Source: CAXPZW01 sp049594615 (GTDB lineage: Bacteria > Bacteroidota > Bacteroidia > Flavobacteriales_D > Sanyastnellaceae). Taken from it: a stretch of 43,515 bases of DNA. Position 1 is the stretch's first letter. Each line of letters opens with the position of its first letter. Shown in pieces: positions 17,547 to 23,120 of this stretch. The stretch is from contig JBMYJR010000019.1 of the NCBI GenBank assembly GCA_049594615.1, positions 1 through 43,515 of the forward strand, in the 5' to 3' direction. The position numbers and the translations under genes were made by a program. The notes under the pieces were generated by a model, which saw only the letters and a program-made list of their open reading frames with translations, was not told where the DNA came from and did not search any database.

Positions 17547-17667
17547 TGGGAGGGTGTTTTGAAAATAAGTGAGTTGTTATACGTGAGAAACTCGTCTCGG
17601 GTTTAAATTCTGCTACAAATGGACACCGATTTTCATGACTGGCGCATGAGAACCACACCCCTTCGCG

Positions 17668-17697
17668 TTGTAGGAATTATCCTATATTGATTGTAGG
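17668..17697. repeat. TTGTAGG direct repeats around a TAGGA/TCCTA palindrome
   Basis: TTGTAGG occurs at 17668-17674 and 17691-17697, 23 bp apart (about two helical turns). TAGGA-ATTA-TCCTA (17671-17684) is a perfect 5-bp inverted repeat overlapping the first copy. It resembles an operator layout; no regulator is identified. Confidence 0.4.
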
Positions 17698-17716
17698 CCG
17701 TTTCAGGCCAGCCTCC

Positions 17717-17730
17717 CGTTTTGTTTAACG
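17717..17730 (-). promoter_or_regulatory. 14-bp motif shared upstream of both fasciclin genes (copy 2)
   Basis: Identical to 14590-14603 (CGTTAAACAAAACG on the minus strand; both copies are preceded by CCA within 2 bp). Here it lies 171 bp before the paralogue 2 ATG and about 430 bp before photolyase, so it could serve either gene. Confidence 0.45.
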
Positions 17731-17863
17731 ATTGGCCCATTTGGCGCAGAATACACCTACCAACCGCCCCACCTACTCCACCTTCGCACATCTGCGAAAA
17801 GCCCCGCCAAGCAACCCTTAGCGTAGTACAGCGCTCCCCTGTAGAAAAAAGTGACTGGAATTT

Positions 17864-17950
17864 GCTCAGAAAGTGGGTTGAACAAAAAAACTTTCGCGAA
17901 CAGCTCCTGTTCCCTTTTCAGTTCTTGAGCCAGAGCAATCTGGCGTTTTT
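17864..17950 (+). ncRNA. Possible structured RNA with terminator-like 3' end
   Basis: GCTCAGAA (17864-17871) can pair with TTCTTGAGC (17922-17930) with one bulged base, enclosing a perfect GAACAG-CTC-CTGTTC hairpin (17898-17912). The outer pairing shares two bases with the following GCCAGA-GCAA-TCTGGC hairpin and T-run, so the two folds partly compete, as in an attenuator. No known RNA family is recognised and no upstream promoter is obvious. A minus-strand reading frame over the same DNA is the main alternative. Confidence 0.25.
17929..17950 (+). terminator. Terminator-like hairpin 1 upstream of photolyase
   Basis: GCCAGA, GNRA-type loop GCAA, TCTGGC, then G and five T. The stem is short (6 bp) but GC-rich. 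Confidence 0.4.
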
Positions 17951-17980
17951 CTAAGGTAGAGTCGTTTTTTCGTCTCGTCC

Positions 17981-18016
17981 GAGGGGTAAGTCTTACGGCT
18001 TGCCCCTCTCTTTTTT
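17981..18016 (+). terminator. Terminator-like hairpin 2 upstream of photolyase
   Basis: GAGGGGTAAG pairs with CTTGCCCCTC (10 bp, one G-U) across an 8-nt loop and is followed by TCTTTTTT. It is a good intrinsic terminator for rightward transcription, yet no recognised rightward gene ends here. Confidence 0.65.
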
Positions 18017-18120
18017 GGTAAGAATTTAACGGGTAGAGCGAACATCCGTTTGGAACAACGGTTGTATAAAGGTGACGCATTCGCGATCACGATCGTAAGG
18101 TAAATAATTTGATTTTGGAG

Positions 18121-18151
18121 GAATGGCTGCAAAGGCAGCCATTCTTTTTTT
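18121..18151 (+). terminator. Terminator-like hairpin 3, directly before photolyase start
   Basis: GAATGGCTGC and GCAGCCATTC form a perfect 10-bp stem with an AAAG loop, followed by seven T. The T-run ends 11 bp before the photolyase ATG at 18163. It could be the end of an upstream RNA, an attenuator for photolyase, or a 5' stabilising hairpin if transcription starts near 18118. Confidence 0.65.
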
Positions 18152-18162
18152 CCCTCTGGCCC

Positions 18163-19473
18163 ATGGCGCATCCCGTAACCCTGTTCTGGCACCGAAGAGA
18201 CTTGCGGATTGAAGACAACCGCGGCCTACACGCCGCGCTGGAATCCGGACATCCGGTGCAACCGGTGTTCATCTTTGATGCCAACATTCTGGCACACCTT
18301 CCGGAAAAAGACGGTCGCGTAGCGTTTATTCACCAAGAGCTCACGCGTTTGCGCAATGCATACCAAGCCCATGGCGGTGACTTGCTCGTCCTCCACGGCA
18401 AACCTGAAGAGATCTGGCCCCAATTGCTCGAGCGCTATGATGTACAGACGGTGTGGTGCAACCGCGACTACGAACCCTACGCCCAAACCCGAGACCAAGC
18501 TGTGCTCGCCTTATTGGAGGAGCATGGCATTTCATTCAAAGGCGCCAAGGACCACGTCATCTTCGAGAAAAGCGAGGTCACCAAGGACGACGGGCTTCCT
18601 TACACGGTGTTCAGCCCGTACATGCGCAAATGGAAAAAACGTTGGGAAGAGGACCCGCAACTCCCCTGTCCTTCTGAATCCCTGCTGGACCAACTCCACC
18701 CCACCGCACCCTACACTTGCCCCACCTTGTCGGAAATGGGCTTTACTCCTTCTGAATTGGAATTCCCAGGACGCGAGGTCTCCAACGACCTGCTGCGCCA
18801 ATATGGAGAACGGCGCGACCTTCCTGCCGTGCGCGGAACCAGCCGGTTGAGTCTGCACTTGCGCTTTGGAACTGTATCGATTCGGGCATGCGTGCAACAA
18901 GCGCTTGCCACAAGTGAAAAATGGTGGAATGAACTCATCTGGCGTGATTTCTATCAGATGATCATCTTCCACTTTCCCCACAGTGTGGACCAAGCCTTCA
19001 AGCCGGCCTACGACCACATTCCCTGGCGCACCGACCAAGATCACTTTGAAGCGTGGTGCCAAGGACGTACCGGGTACCCCTTGGTCGACGCTGGCATGCG
19101 CGAATTGAACCGCACTGGATTCATGCACAACCGCGTGCGCATGGTCGTGGCCAGTTTTTTCACCAAACACTTGCTGCTGGATTGGCGCCTCGGCGAGCGC
19201 TACTTCGCTGAGAAGCTATTGGATTTCGAACTGGCGAGCAACGTTGGCGGCTGGCAATGGGCCGCAGGCAGCGGATGCGATGCGGCTCCCTACTTCCGCG
19301 TGTTCAACCCTGAATCCCAATGGAAAAAGTTCGATCCCGACAGCCGCTATGTGCGCAAGTGGGTGCCCGAATACCAGCAACTCCACTACCCCAAACCCAT
19401 TGTCGATCACAAGTTTGCGCGCCAGCGCGCCATCGACACCTACAAGGCGGCGCTCGACGCTGTGAAGTCGTAA
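18163..19473 (+). CDS. phr: Deoxyribodipyrimidine photolyase / cryptochrome family (class I-like)
   Basis: Blue-light, FAD-dependent repair of UV-induced cyclobutane pyrimidine dimers is the expected role. The 436-residue protein has the N-terminal antenna domain (VTLFWHRRDLRIEDN at the start) and the C-terminal FAD domain: TSRLSLHLRFGTVSIR, WNELIWRDFYQ, GRTGYPLVDAGMRELN, the MHNRVRMVVASF core, DWRLGERYF and NVGGWQWAAGSGCDAAPYF. These carry the residues that bind FAD and the dimer in class I enzymes, including the Trp of DWRLGE and of GGWQW that belong to the electron-transfer chain. ATG at 18163 gives the family start; an upstream TTG (18109) would add an unrelated peptide encoded by the hairpin. 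A signalling cryptochrome role cannot be excluded. The CoA-transferase gene follows 9 bp later. Confidence 0.93.
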   Translation: MAHPVTLFWHRRDLRIEDNRGLHAALESGHPVQPVFIFDANILAHLPEKDGRVAFIHQELTRLRNAYQAHGGDLLVLHGKPEEIWPQLLERYDVQTVWCNRDYEPYAQTRDQAVLALLEEHGISFKGAKDHVIFEKSEVTKDDGLPYTVFSPYMRKWKKRWEEDPQLPCPSESLLDQLHPTAPYTCPTLSEMGFTPSELEFPGREVSNDLLRQYGERRDLPAVRGTSRLSLHLRFGTVSIRACVQQALATSEKWWNELIWRDFYQMIIFHFPHSVDQAFKPAYDHIPWRTDQDHFEAWCQGRTGYPLVDAGMRELNRTGFMHNRVRMVVASFFTKHLLLDWRLGERYFAEKLLDFELASNVGGWQWAAGSGCDAAPYFRVFNPESQWKKFDPDSRYVRKWVPEYQQLHYPKPIVDHKFARQRAIDTYKAALDAVKS

Positions 19474-19482
19474 TTTGGCGGC

Positions 19483-20565
19483 ATGCAGCCGTTGAAAAAC
19501 CTACGTGTGGTGGAATTGGCGACCGTGCTCGCGGGCCCTTCGGTGGGCACCTTTTTGGCCGAGCTCGGGGCCACCGTCATCAAAGTAGAACATCCTGACC
19601 GTCCGGATGTCACCCGCAGCTGGAAGCTGCCTTCGGAGGCCCCTTCCGCTTCTATTTCGGCCTATTTTGCTTCGGCCAATGCGGGCAAGGAATACATCCA
19701 ACTGGACTGGAAGTCCACCCAAGACCAACACGTATTGCTCGAAATGCTGGGCACTGCCGATGTACTGCTGACCAACTTTAGGGATTTTTCCCGTTGTCCG
19801 GGTGTGCTGCAGCCCGCTGCCTTTACCCTGCGCAACCCTCGCCTGATCTACTGCCAACTCGACGGGTACTCCAGCACCCCGGGACGCGCTGCTTACGATG
19901 TAGTCCTCCAAGCCGAAACCGGCTATACCGCTATGAACGGCACGCCTGAGAGCGGTCCCACCAAGCTGCCCTTGGCCTTCATGGACCTCAACGCAGCACA
20001 TCAAATGAAACAGGCCATCCTGCTGGCCCTGTACGAACGAGAAAAAACCGGCAAAGGAGCATTGATCCGCTGCTCGCTGGAACGTGCCGCGCTGGCCAAC
20101 CTGGCCAATCAAGCCGCCAACTGGTTGATGGGCAACCACGTGCCTCGCCCCACAGGGTCGTTGCACCCCAATATTGCCCCGTACGGTGAAACCTTCACCT
20201 GCATGGACGGCCAATTACTGGTGCTCGCCATAGGCAGCAACGCACAGTTTGCCGGGCTACTCGAAGTATTGAGCCTAGATTTGGCTGATGACCCGCGCTT
20301 TGCCACCAACGCAGACAGAGTGGTGCACCGCACAGCCCTGGCCGACCTCCTCACCCCCGTGATTGCGCAGGAAACCGCAGCCCATTGGTCTCAGCTGTTT
20401 CAGGCCAAGTCCATTCCTGCCGGCCAAGTGCGTAGCATGGACCAGGTGTTTGAAAGCGACTATGCACAATCGTTGCTTTGGGAAGAAGACATTGATGGGC
20501 AGCCCACAGTGCGTCCCACCACCGTTGGGTTTTCGGTGAGCGGCCTCGCTACTCCGGTGTCGTAA
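19483..20565 (+). CDS. CaiB/BaiF family CoA-transferase
   Basis: Class III CoA-transferase/racemase family (formyl-CoA transferase, alpha-methylacyl-CoA racemase, carnitine CoA-transferase). Family marks in the 360 residues: MQPLKNLRVVELATVLAGPSVG at the start, GATVIKVEHPDRPD, a DVLLTNFR segment, the FMDLNAAHQ region carrying the likely catalytic Asp (~residue 168), and EREKTGKGALIRCSLERAALANLANQ. The later small domain (ANADRVVHR, IPAGQVRSMDQVFES) is also typical. The substrate cannot be assigned. No acyl-CoA ligase, dehydrogenase or partner subunit is encoded nearby, and the gene follows photolyase by 9 bp, which suggests shared transcription but no obvious shared pathway. Its end overlaps the convergent transglycosylase gene by 17 bp. 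Confidence 0.88.
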   Translation: MQPLKNLRVVELATVLAGPSVGTFLAELGATVIKVEHPDRPDVTRSWKLPSEAPSASISAYFASANAGKEYIQLDWKSTQDQHVLLEMLGTADVLLTNFRDFSRCPGVLQPAAFTLRNPRLIYCQLDGYSSTPGRAAYDVVLQAETGYTAMNGTPESGPTKLPLAFMDLNAAHQMKQAILLALYEREKTGKGALIRCSLERAALANLANQAANWLMGNHVPRPTGSLHPNIAPYGETFTCMDGQLLVLAIGSNAQFAGLLEVLSLDLADDPRFATNADRVVHRTALADLLTPVIAQETAAHWSQLFQAKSIPAGQVRSMDQVFESDYAQSLLWEEDIDGQPTVRPTTVGFSVSGLATPVS

Positions 20566-21496
20566 AGGCCGGATCAACCGGCAATTGAATTGCGTACGAT
20601 TTTCCGGAAGAAACCGTCAAGCTCTTGGCGCGCAGCCACGGGTTGAGGGTCTTGAGGATTTTATAGTTGATGCCCTGCTCCAAGGCCCAGTCGGCCAAGT
20701 TGGGAATCGAGGAGGTCACCTTCACGCTTGCCGTTTGATAGGTCGGGTACAAGTCCGACTCGTCCAAAATAAAACCGTAATCAGCAGGGTTTGCAAAGAG
20801 CTGCTTCACCGCCAAGATGCGGTACACGTAGCGGCCGGTTTCAGCGTTGAGCAAGAGGTCCCAGTAGGTCTCCACTTTTTGCTCGGCCAAACGTTTGTCC
20901 AAGGCACCGGGACCCATGTTGTACGAGGCCGCAGCCAACGCCCAGCTGCCGTACTTGGCGTGCATGGATTTGAGATAGGCACACGCGCCGCGGGTGGCTT
21001 TTTCCAGGTGGTAACGCTCGTCCACTTGTTCGGTTACTTCCATGTTGTACTTGCGTCCGGTGGACTTTAAAAACTGCCAAAAGCCTGTGGCGCCAGCAGG
21101 TGAAACCGCGTTGGTAAGCCCGCTTTCAATCACCGCCAAGTACTTGAAATCCTCGGGCAAGCCCTCTTCCTCCAAAATCGGTTCGATCACCGGGAACCAA
21201 CGATGCGCGCGCTTCATGATGAGCATGGCGTTCGAATGCCAGTAGGTATTCACGATCAGCTCGCGGTCCAATTTCTCACGCACATCCAGTTGGGTGATGG
21301 GTACGGCTTCGCCGGCCAAGAAAAGCTCCTCAGGGATGCTCCAACTGCGCACAGTCTGCTTGGGAACATCAGCGGCATTGACCTCTACTTCAGCACGCAG
21401 CGCGGAAGTGGGTTTTGTGAATGCGGTGGTGACCAAAATGGCGGCGAGGGTGATCAAGGCGGCGCCGAAGGCCCAGGCGGTTTGCGAGCGTTGCAT
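20549..21496 (-). CDS. MltD-like lytic murein transglycosylase
   Basis: Cleaves the MurNAc-GlcNAc bond in peptidoglycan with formation of 1,6-anhydro ends. The 315-residue protein has an N-terminal membrane/signal segment (about 8-26) and a goose-lysozyme-like SLT domain (~95-230). The catalytic Glu124 lies in YLAVIESGLTN, followed by SPAGATGFWQFL, YLKSMHAKYGSWALAAASYNMGPGAL in pieces, and AETGRYVYRILAVK. The C-terminal ~60 residues (LADWALEQGINYKILKTLNP) resemble a degenerate LysM. The ATG at 21496 overlaps the stop of the upstream transferase gene (TGATG), indicating coupling; the longer frame upstream lies inside that gene. It is the last gene of the wza-wzc-rfbC-wecA-like operon, so it may open the wall for the polysaccharide export machine (inference). 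Confidence 0.9.
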   Translation of the reverse strand: MQRSQTAWAFGAALITLAAILVTTAFTKPTSALRAEVEVNAADVPKQTVRSWSIPEELFLAGEAVPITQLDVREKLDRELIVNTYWHSNAMLIMKRAHRWFPVIEPILEEEGLPEDFKYLAVIESGLTNAVSPAGATGFWQFLKSTGRKYNMEVTEQVDERYHLEKATRGACAYLKSMHAKYGSWALAAASYNMGPGALDKRLAEQKVETYWDLLLNAETGRYVYRILAVKQLFANPADYGFILDESDLYPTYQTASVKVTSSIPNLADWALEQGINYKILKTLNPWLRAKSLTVSSGKSYAIQLPVDPAFTTPE

Positions 21497-22569
21497 CAAA
21501 CGTTGTACGTGTATTTGCCCCGGCGCAAGTTGTACCGGGAAATGAGGAAAAAGACACAGAACACTCCGAGGCCCCATGCTGTGGCTGTGAAGATAACGAA
21601 CTGCTCGGGCTCGCCGTATGCGATCCACAACGCCCAACACAGGTTGATCATGCTCAAAAAGCTGTAGGTGACCGCCACGTAGTTGTCGGCCATTCCCAGG
21701 TAGCTCAGGTTGTGGGTGGTGTGGTCACGTCCCCCGGTGGCCGGAGAAACCCCGTGCGAAAGGCGGTTGATGATCACCACTGCGGTATCGGTCAATGGCA
21801 AGGCCATCACCAGCAGGGCCACCAGCAAATCGGTGCCCCTAAAGCTTCCAGTAATCGCGCCCAGATTCCAGCAAAACGCAATGCTTCCGGTGGCCAACAA
21901 AAAGCCCAGTAACATGCTGCCGCCGTCGCCCATGTACATCTTCGACGGATGCCAATTGACCACCAAAAAGCCAAAGAGTCCGGCAATAAGCGCAAGGAAT
22001 ACGGCTGCCTCGGTACCCAAACGGCCCAGGTGCAATGCCGCGGCCAACACCACAAACAACGCAGAGAAGATTGAGGTGATGGTGGTGATACCGTCCATGT
22101 TATCCAGCATGTTGACCGCATTCATCAAGCCCACCACCCAAAAAACGGTGATCAATCCGTCCACGGCGGCCCAACCCGTGCATTGCACACCTAGACCCAC
22201 GCCCACGACCAAACCGGCGCATGCCAATTGTACCAGCAATCTGCGCAGGGCTGATACGTGTTTGAAATCGTCCAACAGGCCGACACCAAAAGCCAACACC
22301 GCGCCGGCTGCGAGACCGGTCCATTGGAGCGGCGCCCAAGTGCTGTCCAGCTCCCAACCGAAGGCCATCCCCAACACCAATGCCACGGCAAAGCTGATAC
22401 CTCCTACGGCAGGTTTTTGCTGGGAAGCCCAACGAATTTGACCCGGATTGGGTGTGCGTTTGTGCGCTTTGAATTTGCGGAGTAAGAACACATTGGTCAC
22501 CACCGAAAGCACAAAGCCCAGTGCCAAAAGCAGAATCACGTCGGTGCGTGCCAGGCCTTGGAGCATCAT
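21496..22569 (-). CDS. MraY/WecA-family polyprenyl-phosphate sugar-1-phosphate transferase
   Basis: Integral membrane enzyme that loads the first sugar-1-phosphate onto undecaprenyl phosphate to start a surface glycan. The 357 residues contain about ten to eleven membrane segments. Conserved cytoplasmic motifs are present: GLLDDFKHV (Asp-Asp), NMLDNMDGITT, KMYMGDGGSMLLGF, and GGRDHTTHNLSYLG, the His-rich loop of WecA/TagO types. The neighbourhood (rfbC, wzc-like, wza-like) points to WecA/WbpL-type initiation of an exopolysaccharide or O-antigen rather than MraY, which would be in the mur cluster. The start is the ATG at 22569 (a second ATG follows at once), overlapping rfbC by 4 bp. The donor sugar is not determinable from sequence alone. 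Confidence 0.92.
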   Translation of the reverse strand: MMLQGLARTDVILLLALGFVLSVVTNVFLLRKFKAHKRTPNPGQIRWASQQKPAVGGISFAVALVLGMAFGWELDSTWAPLQWTGLAAGAVLAFGVGLLDDFKHVSALRRLLVQLACAGLVVGVGLGVQCTGWAAVDGLITVFWVVGLMNAVNMLDNMDGITTITSIFSALFVVLAAALHLGRLGTEAAVFLALIAGLFGFLVVNWHPSKMYMGDGGSMLLGFLLATGSIAFCWNLGAITGSFRGTDLLVALLVMALPLTDTAVVIINRLSHGVSPATGGRDHTTHNLSYLGMADNYVAVTYSFLSMINLCWALWIAYGEPEQFVIFTATAWGLGVFCVFFLISRYNLRRGKYTYNV

Positions 22570-23120
22570 GTGCAGGTAAACGGACTGGTGTAGTCCGCCA
22601 GCAGCGGAGCGGCCGCGTCCTTTTCGCTTAGAATGGGATCATCGACGCCCCAGGGAAGGTCAAGTTGAGGGTCGTTCCAACGCAAACTGCGTTCTGCGGG
22701 CTGGTGATAGTAGCCGGTGCATTTGTAAGCCACAACCGTGTCGTCTTCCAGCGAGAGGAAGCCGTGCGCAAAGCCTTCAGGGATGTATAGCTGGCGCTTG
22801 TTGGTTTCCGAAAGGCTCACGGCCATGTGTTTACCGTAGGTGGGACTGTCGGTACGTAAGTCCACAGCTACATCCACAATGGAACCGCGCACCACACGCA
22901 GCAATTTGGCTTGGCCGTGCGGCGGCTCTTGAAAATGCAAGCCGCGCACCACCCCTTTGGCCGACTGGGATTCGTTGTCTTGCACGAAGGTCACATCCAG
23001 CCCGGTCACCTCCGCAAAACGGCGGGTGTTATAAGGCTCAAAGAATGTTCCTCTGTGGTCTGAAAATACCGAAGGTTGGAGCAGAATCAGTCCTGCAATG
23101 CCGGTTTCAATCGTGGTCAT
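22566..23120 (-). CDS. rfbC: dTDP-4-dehydrorhamnose 3,5-epimerase
   Basis: Epimerises C3 and C5 of dTDP-4-keto-6-deoxyglucose in dTDP-rhamnose synthesis. The 184 residues are the usual length. Visible motifs: SDHRGTFFEPYN, FVQDNESQSAKGVVRGLHFQ (catalytic His in GLHFQ), GSIVDVAVDLR, YIPEGFAHGFLSL and KCTGYYHQPAERSLRWND with the conserved Tyr. rfbA, rfbB and rfbD are not in this window and would have to be elsewhere. The gene overlaps its neighbours by 4 bp on each side, placing it firmly inside the polysaccharide operon. The product probably supplies rhamnose, or a related deoxy-sugar, to the exported glycan. Confidence 0.95.
   Translation of the reverse strand: MTTIETGIAGLILLQPSVFSDHRGTFFEPYNTRRFAEVTGLDVTFVQDNESQSAKGVVRGLHFQEPPHGQAKLLRVVRGSIVDVAVDLRTDSPTYGKHMAVSLSETNKRQLYIPEGFAHGFLSLEDDTVVAYKCTGYYHQPAERSLRWNDPQLDLPWGVDDPILSEKDAAAPLLADYTSPFTCT

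Larger units (their letters stand above)
17547..18162. other. 616-bp gene-free region between fasciclin paralogue 2 and photolyase
   Basis: Divergent intergenic region. It holds, left to right: a pair of TTGTAGG repeats with a small palindrome (17668-17697), the 14-bp motif shared with the other fasciclin gene (17717-17730), a TGGCGCAGA word also shared with it (17742-17750), a C-rich stretch (17760-17820), a hairpin-rich section, and three plus-strand terminator-like hairpins. No TAnnTTTG box is seen for either flanking gene; the nearest match is TAATTTG at 18105-18111. A 107-codon minus-strand frame (17757-18080) crosses it, but I do not accept it as a gene. Confidence 0.7.

Noticed and set aside
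17701..18016. Known structural RNAs (6S, tmRNA, RNase P, SRP RNA) in the fasciclin-photolyase gap
   Set aside because: None of their hallmark sequences is visible (e.g. GAGGAAAGTCCGGGC of RNase P or the tmRNA alanine end). Only generic hairpins are supported.
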